A DNA stretch of 64,000 nt from CAWKCE01 sp032127035 (GCA_963848085.1 CAWKCE010000007.1:56201-120200); one strand, 5' to 3'; shown: positions 7,608 through 17,032, numbered from the stretch's first letter. Made by a program: numbers and translations. The notes: a model not told the origin generated them from the sequence alone.

Positions 7608-9737
7608 GTGAGCGCGGACAGCGTGACAGCGGAGACCGGAGGCGATGTCGCCGACGGAGAACCAGACGCGCTCCCGGAGGACCGGTTCTACGACCGGGAG
7701 CTGAGCTGGCTGGAGTTCAACCAGCGGGTGTTGGAGCTGGCCGAGGACCCGGAGACACCCACGCTGGAGCGCGCCAAGTTCTTGGCGATCTTCGCCAGCA
7801 ACCTCGATGAGTTCTACATGGTCCGCGTGGCCGGGCTGAAGCGGCGCATCGCGGCCGGAATCGCCGTGACTGCTGCCAGTGGGCTGTCCCCACGGGAGAC
7901 GATGAAGCGGGTCGGCGAGGGCACCCGCACCCTGATGACGCGGCACGCGCAGACGTTCCGCGAGCTGGTCCCCGTTCTGGAGTCCCACGGGATCGAGCTG
8001 GTGCGGTGGCGCGGGCTCGACGCGACCGAGCAGAAGGCCATGGGCGAGCTCTTCCACGGTCAGGTCTTCGCGGTCCTCACCCCGCTGGCGGTCGACCCCG
8101 CCCACCCGTTCCCCTACATCTCGGGCCTGTCGCTCAACCTGGCGGTCGTCGTCCGGAACCCGCAGACCGGCGCCGAGCACTTCGCGAGGGTCAAGATCCC
8201 TCCGACGCTGCCGCGCTTCCTTCCCCTCGGCGAGGAGCGGTTCGTCCCGCTCGAGGACGTCATCGCCGCCCACCTCGACGAGCTGTTCCCGGGCATGGAG
8301 GTCATGCAGCACCACGCGTTCCGGGTCACGCGGAACGAGGACCTCGAGGTCGAGGAGGACGAGGCGGAGAACCTGCTCAAGGCGCTCGAGCGGGAGCTGA
8401 TGCGACGACGCTTCGGCCCGCCGGTCCGACTCGAGGTCGAGGAGTCGATCGACCCTCACGTCCTCGACCTGCTCGTCGAGGAGCTCGACATCCACCGCGG
8501 CGAGGTCGTGATGCTCCCCGGACCACTGGACCTGACCGGCCTGTGGGGAATCGTCAACCTGGACCGACCGGACCTGAAGTACCCGCCCTTCGTCCCGGTG
8601 ACCAGCCCGGAGCTGTCCGAGTTCGAGACGAGCGAGGAACCAGACGTCATTGACGTCATGCGCCAGCGCGACGTCCTGCTGCACCACCCGTACGACTCGT
8701 TCTCCACCAGCGTCCAGGCCTTTCTGGAGCAGGCCGCCGAGGACCCGAACGTGCTCGCGATCAAGCAGACGTTGTACCGGACGAGCGGTGACTCACCCAT
8801 CGTCCACGCGCTGATCAACGCAGCCGAGGCAGGCAAGCAGGTCCTCGTCCTCGTCGAGATCAAGGCACGGTTCGACGAGCAGGCCAACATCACGTGGGCG
8901 CGCAAGCTGGAGCAGGCCGGGTGCCACGTGGTGTACGGCGTCGTCGGGCTGAAGACGCACAGCAAGCTGAGCATGGTGGTGCGGCAGGACGAGGACGGCC
9001 AGCTGCGCCGGTACACGCACATCGGGACCGGCAACTACCACCCCGCCACGGCTCGCCTCTACGAGGACCTTGGGCTGCTCACCAGCAACCCAGACGTTGG
9101 CGAGGACGTGTCCCGGTTGTTCAACGTGCTGACGGGGTACTCGCTCAACACCGACTACGAGCAGCTGCTCGTGGCGCCCCACTCCATCCGCAGCGGCCTC
9201 GTCGAACGGATCGAACGGGAGATCGACAACCAGCAGGCCGGGCTCCCGTCCGGTATCCGTTTCAAGGTCAACTCCATCGTCGACGAGGGCATCATCGACG
9301 CCCTGTACCGCGCCTCCCAGGCGGGCGTCTCGGTCGACGTGTGGGTCCGCGGGATCTGCGCGGTTCGCGGCGGCGTGCCCGGACTGTCCGACAACATCCG
9401 AGTCCGCAGCATCCTCGGTCGGTTCCTCGAGCACTCACGCATCTACTGGTACGCGAACGGTGGCGAGCCGGAGATGTGGATCGGCAGCGCCGACCTCATG
9501 CACCGCAACCTGGATCGCAGGGTGGAGGCGCTGGTTCGGATCTCAGCCGCCGAGCACCGGGAGCGACTGACCGAGCTGCTCGAGCTCGGCTTCGCGGACT
9601 CCATTGCGTCCTGGCACCAGCAGCCCGACGGCACCTGGCTGCGGGTCACGCGGGGCGACGACGGAGAGCCCCTCCACGACATCCAGGCCGAGCTGATTCG
9701 CCGGAAGCACGAGTCGCGCCGAACCCCACTCGTGTAA
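7608..9737 (+). CDS. ppk1: Polyphosphate kinase 1
   Basis: The product has 709 residues, the usual length of PPK1, which polymerises ATP gamma-phosphate into polyphosphate reversibly. The N-terminal domain begins FYDRELSWLEFNQRVLELA. The autophosphorylated His lies in GLKTHSKLSMVV, and the conserved HIGTGNYHPATARLYED and HRNLDRRVEAL segments are present. The GTG at 7608 follows GAGGAGGG; a longer frame from 7518 would put the real ribosome site inside the gene. It is followed after 16 bases by a CYTH-CHAD protein and then mutT1 and pst, forming a phosphate-related block. Confidence 0.96.
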   Translation: MSADSVTAETGGDVADGEPDALPEDRFYDRELSWLEFNQRVLELAEDPETPTLERAKFLAIFASNLDEFYMVRVAGLKRRIAAGIAVTAASGLSPRETMKRVGEGTRTLMTRHAQTFRELVPVLESHGIELVRWRGLDATEQKAMGELFHGQVFAVLTPLAVDPAHPFPYISGLSLNLAVVVRNPQTGAEHFARVKIPPTLPRFLPLGEERFVPLEDVIAAHLDELFPGMEVMQHHAFRVTRNEDLEVEEDEAENLLKALERELMRRRFGPPVRLEVEESIDPHVLDLLVEELDIHRGEVVMLPGPLDLTGLWGIVNLDRPDLKYPPFVPVTSPELSEFETSEEPDVIDVMRQRDVLLHHPYDSFSTSVQAFLEQAAEDPNVLAIKQTLYRTSGDSPIVHALINAAEAGKQVLVLVEIKARFDEQANITWARKLEQAGCHVVYGVVGLKTHSKLSMVVRQDEDGQLRRYTHIGTGNYHPATARLYEDLGLLTSNPDVGEDVSRLFNVLTGYSLNTDYEQLLVAPHSIRSGLVERIEREIDNQQAGLPSGIRFKVNSIVDEGIIDALYRASQAGVSVDVWVRGICAVRGGVPGLSDNIRVRSILGRFLEHSRIYWYANGGEPEMWIGSADLMHRNLDRRVEALVRISAAEHRERLTELLELGFADSIASWHQQPDGTWLRVTRGDDGEPLHDIQAELIRRKHESRRTPLV

Positions 9738-9753
9738 GGGACGAGACCACAAC

Positions 9754-11298
9754 ATGGCCGCGGTCACGGTGCGCGAGCGCGAGCACAAGCTCGCCGCGGA
9801 TACGGCCTTCCGCATGCCCGACCTCACGCTGAGCGGTGCGGCCGGACTGGACAAGCCGGGCACCGTCCGGCTCCGGGCCACGTACTACGACACCGAGGAC
9901 CTCCGGCTTGCCGCCGCCGGCGTCACCTTGCGCCGCCGGACCGGCGGCGGCGACTCCGGGTGGCACCTCAAGCTGCCCGTCAGTGGCGGGGACCATGTCG
10001 AACGCGACGAGGTCCAGCTGCCGCTGAGCGCAGGCCGCGAGGGGGACGTTCCCGTCGAGCTGATCGACCTCACCCTCGGGCTGACGCGCGGGGCCGCACT
10101 GCACCCCCTCGCCGCGATGCGAACCCGACGGACCCCCTACCGGCTGCTGGCGCGCGACGGCCGCCTGCTGGCGGAGGTCGTCGATGACCGAGTGACGGTG
10201 ACCGAGGGGCCGGCGGAGGGGCTCACCTACCGAGAGCTGGAGATCGAGGAAGGCCCCGCCAGCGAGGCCGACCCGCGAACGGTGGCGCACGCGTTCGACC
10301 TGCTGGTGGAGGCCGGGGCGCGGCCCGGAGGCTTCGGCGCCAAGGGGCTGCGTGCTCTGGGCCTGACCGGCCCCCCTGACCCCGTCGTCCCCGCGCCACA
10401 GTCCTGCTCCCGGTCCGACCCAGCCGGGGACGCCGTCACCGCCCATGTGCGCACTCATGTGCGGGCGCTGCTCGCCCAGGACCCCCGAGTCCGGCGCGAG
10501 CTGCCGGACGCCGTGCACCAGTTCCGCGTTGCGGCGCGACGACTGCGCTCCGGACTGCAGACCTTCGCCCCACTGGTGGACGACGAGTGGGCCCGCTTCC
10601 TGCGCGGCGAGCTCGGGTGGGCGGCCGGCGTCCTCGGCGCTGCCCGCGACCGCGAGGTGCTCGAGCGACGGCTGCTCAACGGGATCCGGGCGCTGCCGCC
10701 CGATCTCGACCGGGCGGCCGGCTACGTCGTCGTGCAGGACGACCTCGAGGCCGGACTGGCCGAGGCCCTCGCCGCAGCCCGGGTGGCCATGCGCAGCGAC
10801 CGCTACCTGGCTCTCCTCGACGCTCTGGTCGACGCCGCCAACCGCCCACGGCTCACGGCGCTGGCGCAGGAGCCGTCACAGACCGCGCTCCCGCCGTTGG
10901 TCGACCGACGCTGGCAGAAGCTGGCCGCCGAGGCCGACCTTCTCCCGGACGAGCTGGACGGCCACGACGAGCACTGGCACCAGACGCGGATCACAGCGAA
11001 GAAGGCCCGGTACGCAGTGGAGGCGACCGAGCTGGTGTTCGGTGAGCGGGCCCGCCGGCTCGCCGAGCAGCTGGAGGCCGTCACCGAGCTGCTCGGAGAG
11101 CACCAGGACTGTGCAATCGCGGCGGACACTGTGCATGCACTCGTCACTCGGGAGACCGGACCGCAGGCGGCGTTCACGCTCGGCGCCCTGTACGCGCAGC
11201 AGCGGCAGCGGGTGGCGGAGGTGCGCCGCGAGTTCGTCGAGGTCTGGCCGTCGATTCGCGCCCCTCGTTGGCGCCGCTGGCTCGAGACGAAGGGCTGA
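9754..11298 (+). CDS. CYTH and CHAD domain protein
   Basis: The product has 514 residues. The N-terminal CYTH domain (about 1-200) shows the ExExK signature in EREHKL plus the RxRxTYYDT strand, the triphosphate tunnel fold. The C-terminal CHAD domain (about 225-510) is an alpha-helical bundle with conserved His residues, seen as AVHQFRVAARRLRS and KKARYAVE. CHAD domains bind polyphosphate, and CYTH enzymes hydrolyse tripolyphosphate or related compounds. The position directly after ppk1 supports a role in polyphosphate handling. Enzymatic activity here is an inference from the family. Confidence 0.93.
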   Translation: MAAVTVREREHKLAADTAFRMPDLTLSGAAGLDKPGTVRLRATYYDTEDLRLAAAGVTLRRRTGGGDSGWHLKLPVSGGDHVERDEVQLPLSAGREGDVPVELIDLTLGLTRGAALHPLAAMRTRRTPYRLLARDGRLLAEVVDDRVTVTEGPAEGLTYRELEIEEGPASEADPRTVAHAFDLLVEAGARPGGFGAKGLRALGLTGPPDPVVPAPQSCSRSDPAGDAVTAHVRTHVRALLAQDPRVRRELPDAVHQFRVAARRLRSGLQTFAPLVDDEWARFLRGELGWAAGVLGAARDREVLERRLLNGIRALPPDLDRAAGYVVVQDDLEAGLAEALAAARVAMRSDRYLALLDALVDAANRPRLTALAQEPSQTALPPLVDRRWQKLAAEADLLPDELDGHDEHWHQTRITAKKARYAVEATELVFGERARRLAEQLEAVTELLGEHQDCAIAADTVHALVTRETGPQAAFTLGALYAQQRQRVAEVRREFVEVWPSIRAPRWRRWLETKG

Positions 11299-11305
11299 CC
11301 GACCC

Positions 11306-12202
11306 ATGACGGGCAAGGGGCGGCAGCCGATCGTGGCTGGCGGCTGCCTGGTGACGCGCGGGACCGGAACCGGCACCGAGGTCCTGTTGGTCCACCGGCC
11401 GAAGTACGACGACTGGTCACTGCCGAAGGGCAAGCAGGAGCCGGGGGAGCACGTGCTGTGCACGGCGGTTCGCGAGGTCCTCGAGGAGACCGGGGTCCAG
11501 GTCGCTCTGCGGCGTCCCCTGCCGAGTCGTGAGTACCTCGTCGACAGCACCCCCAAGGCGGTGCACTACTGGCGGGCCGACGTCGAGGCCGACCAGGGGT
11601 TCACTCCCAACAAGGAGGTGGACGAGATCGCCTGGCTGCCGGTGGACGAGGCAGCGCTCCGGGCGTCGCACCCACTCGACGCCGAGCTTGTCGCCACGGC
11701 GACGCAACCGGCCGGCACCCCGTTCCTCCTGCTGCGGCACGGCAAGGCGACCAAACGGGCCACGTGGGACGGCGCAGACCTGGACCGGCCGATGGATCCG
11801 GCCGGCTTCGAGCAGGCAGACGAGCTGGTCCCGCTCATTGGCGCGTTCGGCGTCCGGCGCGTGCACAGCTCGGCGGCTCGTCGGTGCATGACGACGGTCC
11901 AGCCGTACGCCGACCGCCACGGCCTGCCGCTGGTACCGGAGCGATCGCTCAGCGAGGAGGGGTTCCTGGAGGACCCGGAGGCCGCGCTCGAGCGCGCCGC
12001 CGGACTGCTGTTCGAGGCCGACCGGAGCGGCGAGCCGGTTGTCGTGTGCGGCCACCGGCCCAACATGCCCACCATGCTCGCCCACCTGCTCGAGGACAGC
12101 GGGCTCGTCGGCCCGACCGACGCGATCCCGGTCGGGTCCTTCGTGGTCATCCACGTGGTGGCGGGGGTCGCGGTCGCGGCGGAGCAGCACTTCCTCGACT
12201 GA
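11306..12202 (+). CDS. mutT1: MutT1-type Nudix hydrolase with C-terminal histidine phosphatase
   Basis: The product has 298 residues. The Nudix box GX5EX7REVxEETG lies at about 42-64. The C-terminal domain (about 138-298) carries the histidine-phosphatase signature LLLRHGKATK at 141-150 and the distal CGHRP. This two-domain layout is that of mycobacterial MutT1, which hydrolyses 8-oxo-dGTP and diadenosine polyphosphates. In mycobacteria that gene also lies beside ppk. The ATG at 11306 is 7 bases after the CYTH-CHAD stop. A longer frame from 10445 overlaps the preceding gene and is not used. Confidence 0.92.
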   Translation: MTGKGRQPIVAGGCLVTRGTGTGTEVLLVHRPKYDDWSLPKGKQEPGEHVLCTAVREVLEETGVQVALRRPLPSREYLVDSTPKAVHYWRADVEADQGFTPNKEVDEIAWLPVDEAALRASHPLDAELVATATQPAGTPFLLLRHGKATKRATWDGADLDRPMDPAGFEQADELVPLIGAFGVRRVHSSAARRCMTTVQPYADRHGLPLVPERSLSEEGFLEDPEAALERAAGLLFEADRSGEPVVVCGHRPNMPTMLAHLLEDSGLVGPTDAIPVGSFVVIHVVAGVAVAAEQHFLD

Positions 12203-12207
12203 GGCTC

Positions 12208-12314
12208 GTTCACCTCGATCAGACGGGTTCACTCGTCGTTCACGTAGCCGTCGCCCTCCCGTTGCCCAGGCTTCCCAGAATCGATTTCCGTGGGTTACCT
12301 GCGGTTCACCAGAG
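12208..12314 (+). promoter_or_regulatory. PhoP-box array upstream of pstS
   Basis: Eleven-base direct repeats of the GTTCAC type, as described for Streptomyces PhoP, lie in the pst direction. GTTCACTCGTC (12227-12237) is immediately followed by GTTCACGTAGC (12238-12248), with another GTTCACC unit at 12208. A second pair follows: GGTTACCTGCG (12293-12303) and GTTCACCAGAG (12304-12314). The array ends 97 bases before the pstS start. Activation under phosphate limitation is the expected effect. Confidence 0.85.
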
Positions 12315-12411
12315 CAAGGCCAACCGGTCACGTGTCGTCCGTAGCGTCCGCCGCGACAACGTCCGGCACCGGTCGGACGGCCGCACCAACCCACAGGAAG
12401 GCCCACCACTC

Positions 12412-13389
12412 GTGAACCCCACCAGCCTCAACCGCCGTGCCCTCGTGCCGGCGGCGGCCGTGGCCTCGCTTGCCCTGGTTCTGACCGCCTGCGGCGGCAA
12501 CAACAACAGCGGCGGAGGTGGTCTCAGCGGAACCATCACCATCGACGGGTCCAGCACGGTCGGCCCGATGAGCGCAGCCGCATCCGAGCTGTTCAACGAG
12601 GAGAACCCCGACGTCAAGATCACCGTGGGTGAATCCGGAACCGGCGGCGGCTTCGAGAAGTTCTGCAACGGCGAGAGCGACATGAACGACGCCTCCCGCC
12701 CGATCAAGGCCGACGAAGAGGCGCCCATCTGTGCGAAGAACGGTGTCGACTACCAGGAAATGGTCGTGGCCAACGACGCTCTCACCGTGATCGTCCCCAA
12801 GGCCAACGACTGGGCCACCTGCATGACAGTCGAGCAGCTGAACATGATCTGGGACCCGAAGGCGGACGGCAAGGTCACCAACTGGAACCAGGTCGACCCC
12901 TCGTTCCCAGACGTGCCGCTCGAGCTGTTCGGCCCGGGCACGGACTCCGGCACCTTCGACTACTTCACTGACGTGGTCAACGGTGAAGAAGGCGCCAGCC
13001 GGGCGGACTACCAGCCCAGCGAGGACGACAACGTGATCATCGAAGGCGTTGCCGGAAGTAAGGGTGGCCTCGGCTACCTCGGCTACACCTACTACGAGCA
13101 GAACGCGGACAAGGTCAACGCCGTCCAGATCGACGGTGGCGGGGGATGCGTCTCCCCCAGTGCCGAGGCAGTGCAGGACGGGACCTACACCCCGTTGGCA
13201 CGACCGCTGTTCATCTACCCGTCCGTGGGAAGCATGAGCGACAATGAGGCGTTCGCGTCCTTCGTCCAGTACTACGTGGACAACGACGCAGCGATCGCCG
13301 AGGCCGCGCTGTACATCCCGCTCAGCACCGACCAGAAGTCGACTCTCGACTCCGAGTTCGCCGACCTGCAGTCCGCGGCGGGCCTGTGA
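12412..13389 (+). CDS. pstS: Phosphate ABC transporter substrate-binding lipoprotein PstS
   Basis: The product has 325 residues, with a signal peptide ending in the lipobox LTAC (Cys27), so it is a lipoprotein on the outer face of the membrane. The mature protein begins with a Gly/Asn-rich linker and then TITIDGSSTVGPMSAAASEL, the phosphate-binding N-terminal region of PstS. It captures phosphate and delivers it to PstC and PstA. The GTG at 12412 follows AGGAAGG. Its stop overlaps the pstC start by 4 bases. It belongs to the PBP-like PstS branch, and a PhoP-box array lies upstream. Confidence 0.96.
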   Translation: MNPTSLNRRALVPAAAVASLALVLTACGGNNNSGGGGLSGTITIDGSSTVGPMSAAASELFNEENPDVKITVGESGTGGGFEKFCNGESDMNDASRPIKADEEAPICAKNGVDYQEMVVANDALTVIVPKANDWATCMTVEQLNMIWDPKADGKVTNWNQVDPSFPDVPLELFGPGTDSGTFDYFTDVVNGEEGASRADYQPSEDDNVIIEGVAGSKGGLGYLGYTYYEQNADKVNAVQIDGGGGCVSPSAEAVQDGTYTPLARPLFIYPSVGSMSDNEAFASFVQYYVDNDAAIAEAALYIPLSTDQKSTLDSEFADLQSAAGL

Positions 13390-14336
13390 CCCAGCTGATC
13401 GACAAGCACGCTGCTGCCGCGGGGACCTCCGGGTTCCTGCGGCAGCAGCGTCCTCGTCATGGGGAGCGCGCCATCCAGGCTGCACTCCTCGCTGCGGCGC
13501 TGGTAGCGGTCGCGACCACGGTCGCCATCGTCATCGCGCTGCTCATCCCCACCCTCGAGTTCTTCTCCGCCGTCTCCCCGGTCGAGTTCCTGACGGGGAC
13601 CACGTGGACGCCCCTGTTCGAGCCACCTAGCTTCGGTGTCGTGCCGCTGGTCGTCGGCACGCTGGTCATCACCGTGATTGCCAGCATCGTCTCCCTTCCC
13701 CTCGGCCTCGGGTCCGCCATCTACCTGAGCGAGTACGCACCGGACCGTCTTCGGCGCACGCTGAAGCCGACACTCGAGGTGCTCGCCGGGATTCCTACCG
13801 TCGTGTACGGCTTTTTCGCGCTGACGTTCGTCACGCCGGTGATCCAAGCGATCGTCCCGGGCGACGGGCTGCCGAGCATCTTCAACGCCCTGTCGGCCGG
13901 CCTCGTTATGGGCGTGATGATCATTCCGACCGTCGCCTCGCTGTCCGAAGACGCCATGACCGCGGTACCCAACAGCCTGCGCCAGGGTGCCTTCGCACTC
14001 GGCAGCAACAAGCGCCAGGTCTCCACGCGTGTCGTCGTGCCCGCCGCCCTGTCCGGAATCGCCGCCGCGTTCATCCTCGGCATCTCCCGCGCCATCGGCG
14101 AGACCATGATCGTGACCATCGCAGCGGGCCTGCAGCCGAACCTCACCCTCAACCCGTTGAAGTTCATGGAGACGATGACGGCGTTCATCGCCAGCACTGG
14201 ACAGGGTGACGTACCGACCGGGTCGATCGAGTACAAGACCGTGTTTGCCGTGGGGATGTTGCTGTTCATCATCACGTTCCTCATGAACATGGCCAGCATC
14301 CGGCTGGTACGGAAGTACCGCGAGGTGTACGAGTGA
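13386..14336 (+). CDS. pstC: Phosphate ABC transporter permease PstC
   Basis: The product has 316 residues with six predicted membrane helices after a cytoplasmic N-terminus of about 30 residues. The binding-protein-dependent permease signature is seen around ALGSNKRQVSTRVVVPAALS with GISRAIGETM, the EAA-type loop that contacts PstB. PstC precedes PstA in gene order and shows the shorter external loops of PstC. The GTG start overlaps the pstS stop, and the pstC stop overlaps the pstA start, so the operon is tightly coupled. Confidence 0.95.
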   Translation: MTQLIDKHAAAAGTSGFLRQQRPRHGERAIQAALLAAALVAVATTVAIVIALLIPTLEFFSAVSPVEFLTGTTWTPLFEPPSFGVVPLVVGTLVITVIASIVSLPLGLGSAIYLSEYAPDRLRRTLKPTLEVLAGIPTVVYGFFALTFVTPVIQAIVPGDGLPSIFNALSAGLVMGVMIIPTVASLSEDAMTAVPNSLRQGAFALGSNKRQVSTRVVVPAALSGIAAAFILGISRAIGETMIVTIAAGLQPNLTLNPLKFMETMTAFIASTGQGDVPTGSIEYKTVFAVGMLLFIITFLMNMASIRLVRKYREVYE

Positions 14337-15229
14337 GCGCGCCGACCCTCACCCGCTACGGCGAGCGCGCGTCGCTCACCGAGAGTGGCGGTGAGCCGCT
14401 CAAGGAGAGGCTCTTCCGCTGGATGCTGCTGGCCTGCACCGGAGTGGGTGTGGTGACGCTGGTCGTCCTGTTGACCTACACCGTCTACAAGGGCTGGCCG
14501 CAGCTGAACTCCCAGCTCGTCACCAACATGCCCTCACAGGTGAACCCCAACACCGCGGGCGCACAGTCCGCAATCATGGGCACCCTCTGGCTCATGGTGT
14601 TCACCGCCCTGTGGACCATCCCGACCGGTATCGCCGCCGCCATCTACCTCGAGGAGTACGCCAACCCCGAGCGCCGGATCAACCGCATCATCGAGATCAA
14701 CATCATGAACCTGGCCGCGGTGCCGTCGATCATCTTCGGCATCCTGGGCCTCGCGTTCATCTCCCGCACGCTTGGCTTCGGGCCGACCATCCTCACCGGC
14801 TCACTGACGCTGGCGCTCCTGGTGCTGCCGACGGTGATCATCGCCAGCCGGGAGGCGATCCGCGCCGTCCCGCAGTCCATCCGCTCCGGCTCATTGGCGC
14901 TTGGCGCCACGAAGTGGCAGACGATGGCGCGGCAGGTGCTGCCGTCCGCGGTGCCCGGTATGGCTACCGGGTCGATCCTGGCGCTGTCCCGTGCGATCGG
15001 GGAGGCGGCGCCGCTGCTCATGCTCGGCGTAGGCTTTGTCCGCTTCAACCCCGACGGACTGATGTCGTCCTTCACGGCGCTACCCGTACAGATCTTCCAG
15101 TGGACGACGGAGTCCCAGACGCAGTTCAAGGAGCTCGCCGCCGCCGCAAGCGTGATCCTGCTGGTGCTCCTGCTGGCCATGAACTCGGTCGCCATCTACA
15201 TCCGGAACAAGACGCAGAAGCGCTGGTGA
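14333..15229 (+). CDS. pstA: Phosphate ABC transporter permease PstA
   Basis: The product has 298 residues and six membrane helices. The EAA-type loop is seen as LALGATKWQTMARQVLPSAV and continues into LALSRAIGEAAPLLMLG, typical of PstA. It forms the membrane channel with PstC. The GTG at 14333 overlaps the pstC stop by 4 bases. The stop lies 8 bases before the first possible pstB start. Confidence 0.95.
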   Translation: MSAPTLTRYGERASLTESGGEPLKERLFRWMLLACTGVGVVTLVVLLTYTVYKGWPQLNSQLVTNMPSQVNPNTAGAQSAIMGTLWLMVFTALWTIPTGIAAAIYLEEYANPERRINRIIEINIMNLAAVPSIIFGILGLAFISRTLGFGPTILTGSLTLALLVLPTVIIASREAIRAVPQSIRSGSLALGATKWQTMARQVLPSAVPGMATGSILALSRAIGEAAPLLMLGVGFVRFNPDGLMSSFTALPVQIFQWTTESQTQFKELAAAASVILLVLLLAMNSVAIYIRNKTQKRW

Positions 15230-15237
15230 CGTCTGAC

Positions 15238-16170
15238 ATGACCATCGACCAGAGGCACGAGCCGACACACACGAAGATCAGGGTGGACGACATGACCGCA
15301 ACGCCGAGCGAAGCCCCGCGCCCGCCGGCCATCGACCTGAGCGCCGTCAGCCGGCCCGATGCCAACGGGGCATCGCCGGACGGCCAGGTCGTCGAGCCAG
15401 TGATCGAGACGCGAGACCTTTCGGTCTTCTACCACGACTACGAGGCGGTGCGTGGCGTCGACCTCACGTTCGGGAAGAACCAGATCACCGCGCTGATCGG
15501 GCCCTCTGGCTGCGGTAAGTCAACGGTGCTGCGCTGCTTCGACCGGATGAACGACCTCATCCCCGGCGCCCGCGTGGAGGGGACGATCACCTACCACGGC
15601 CAGGATCTGTACGCCCCCGACGTGGACGTCATCGAGGTACGGCGACGCGTCGGCATGGTCTTCCAGAAGCCGAACCCGTTCCCCAAGTCCATCTTCGACA
15701 ACATCGCCTACGGCCCGCGCGTGAACGGCTGGAAGGTCGACAGCATGGACGACCTCGTCGAGGAGGCACTGACCCGCGCCGCCCTCTGGGACGAGGTGAA
15801 GGACAAGCTGAAGGACAGTGCCTTTGCACTGTCCGGCGGCCAGCAGCAGCGGCTGTGCATCGCGCGCTGCATCGCCGTCGAGCCGGACGTGATCCTGATG
15901 GACGAGCCGGCGGCGTCGTTGGACCCGATCTCGACCGCCAAGATCGAGGACCTCATGCAGGAGCTGGTGCGCAACTACACGATCATCATCGTGACGCACA
16001 ACATGCAGCAGGCGGCGCGCGTCTCGGATCGCACCGCGTTCTTCACCGCCGAGGTTGACGAGCACGGCGAGCGCCACGGCCGACTCGTGGAGATGGACCT
16101 CACGAAGACGATCTTCACCAACCCGGCGGACAAGCGCACGGAGGACTACGTCAGCGGCCGCTTCGGCTGA
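15238..16170 (+). CDS. pstB: Phosphate ABC transporter ATP-binding protein PstB
   Basis: The ATPase of the Pst system contains Walker A GPSGCGKST, the Q-loop in VFQKPNPFPKSI, signature ALSGGQQQR, Walker B VILMDEPAASLD and the switch His in VTHNMQQAA. From the ATG at 15238 it has 310 residues, about 50 more than usual. An ATG at 15292 after GGGTGGA gives 292 and may be the true start. The core begins near VIETRDLSVFYHDY. The 3' end overlaps the convergent membrane-protein gene by 25 bases. No phoU follows, although a PhoU-like DUF47 gene is at 29.6 kb. Confidence 0.95.
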   Translation: MTIDQRHEPTHTKIRVDDMTATPSEAPRPPAIDLSAVSRPDANGASPDGQVVEPVIETRDLSVFYHDYEAVRGVDLTFGKNQITALIGPSGCGKSTVLRCFDRMNDLIPGARVEGTITYHGQDLYAPDVDVIEVRRRVGMVFQKPNPFPKSIFDNIAYGPRVNGWKVDSMDDLVEEALTRAALWDEVKDKLKDSAFALSGGQQQRLCIARCIAVEPDVILMDEPAASLDPISTAKIEDLMQELVRNYTIIIVTHNMQQAARVSDRTAFFTAEVDEHGERHGRLVEMDLTKTIFTNPADKRTEDYVSGRFG

Positions 16171-16607
16171 CCCCGTTGCGCGGCGACCAGGCCGGGCGCG
16201 CTGGCGGTGCCGACCGCGACGGCAACTGCCGTCGGGATCACGACAACGGTGGTGAGGTCGGGAGTGAGGAGCCCGACCATGCCGGTGAGCTGCTCGGCCA
16301 GCGTGAGGATCAGGACGGTGCCGCCCGCGGCTGCTCCTCCGGCGACTCGTAGTGCCGCCTCACTGGGCGCCCCGTCGCGCGCCAGGACGGCGAGCGTCGT
16401 CCCGCCCACCAGCCCCGCGGCGAGGCCGAGGCCCAGGCCGCAGGCAACGCCGGCCCCGACGAACAGGACCAGGGCGAACATCGTCGTCGAGCCGCTGCCC
16501 AGGAGGGCACCGAAGGCGATCAGGGCGGCAAGTACCGAGAAGTACAGGACTCCGGCGACGATGCCGGCGCGAGCCCCGACGAGCAGGGCGCGGCCGATCA
16601 CTCCCAC
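16146..16607 (-). CDS. Hypothetical multi-pass membrane protein
   Basis: The product has 153 residues, almost entirely hydrophobic, with four to five predicted helices (about 8-32, 40-70, 85-105 and 118-140) and a short basic tail. The composition is Ala/Gly/Val rich and I recognise no family. It converges on pstB with a 25-base overlap. It lies downstream of the DksA-like gene on the same strand with a 15-base gap, so the two are probably one transcript. Confidence 0.6.
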   Translation of the reverse strand: MGVIGRALLVGARAGIVAGVLYFSVLAALIAFGALLGSGSTTMFALVLFVGAGVACGLGLGLAAGLVGGTTLAVLARDGAPSEAALRVAGGAAAGGTVLILTLAEQLTGMVGLLTPDLTTVVVIPTAVAVAVGTASAPGLVAAQRGQPKRPLT

Positions 16608-16622
16608 GTCGGTGTTCGCCGG

Positions 16623-16943
16623 TCAGGCGGAGCAGGCGACACAGCGGACCGACCAGGGGCGGGCCTCGAGCCGTTCCGTCGGGATCGCGTCGTCACAGCC
16701 GTCGCACCGGCCGTAGCTGCCGTCGGCGAGCTTGGCCTCGGCGCGTTTCACGTCGGCGAGCATCTCCTGCAGCCGGTCGGCTGCGTCGACCTGCGCGATC
16801 CGCTCCACCGCGATGCTCGTGCCGTCTCCCACTCGCTTGCCGAAGGAGATGCCGCCGGCCTCGTCGGCCGGCTCCTGCAGCTGCGCCAGCTCGGCGTCGA
16901 TCGCCTGGCGCTTGTCGGCCAAGACCACGGCAATGTCGTCCAT
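16623..16943 (-). CDS. TraR/DksA-type C4 zinc-finger protein
   Basis: The product has 106 residues. An N-terminal coiled-coil region (about 1-75) is followed by a four-cysteine zinc finger: CDGC at 80-83 and CVAC at 101-104, in the context YGRCDGC...RPWSVRC. Members of this family reach into the RNA polymerase secondary channel or act in starvation responses. In actinobacteria most are uncharacterised. The conserved acidic pair of DksA at the coiled-coil tip is not obvious here, so a classic DksA activity is not assured. Confidence 0.85.
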   Translation of the reverse strand: MDDIAVVLADKRQAIDAELAQLQEPADEAGGISFGKRVGDGTSIAVERIAQVDAADRLQEMLADVKRAEAKLADGSYGRCDGCDDAIPTERLEARPWSVRCVACSA

Positions 16944-16964
16944 GCGCTCACCCTCTCACGCGCC

Positions 16965-17030
16965 CGCCCCGCCGCACCCGCCCCGCCGCACCCGCCCCGC
17001 CGCACCCGCCCCGCCGCACCCGCCCCGCCC
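16965..17030. repeat. 14-bp tandem repeat, four copies plus a partial
   Basis: The unit CGCCCCGCCGCACC is repeated exactly at 16965-16978, 16979-16992, 16993-17006 and 17007-17020, with a partial fifth copy to 17030. It lies immediately upstream of the DksA-like gene start (16943, minus strand), so copy-number change could alter its leader or promoter spacing. The unit length is not a multiple of three and the region is not in a coding frame. Confidence 0.9.
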
Positions 17031-17032
17031 GC

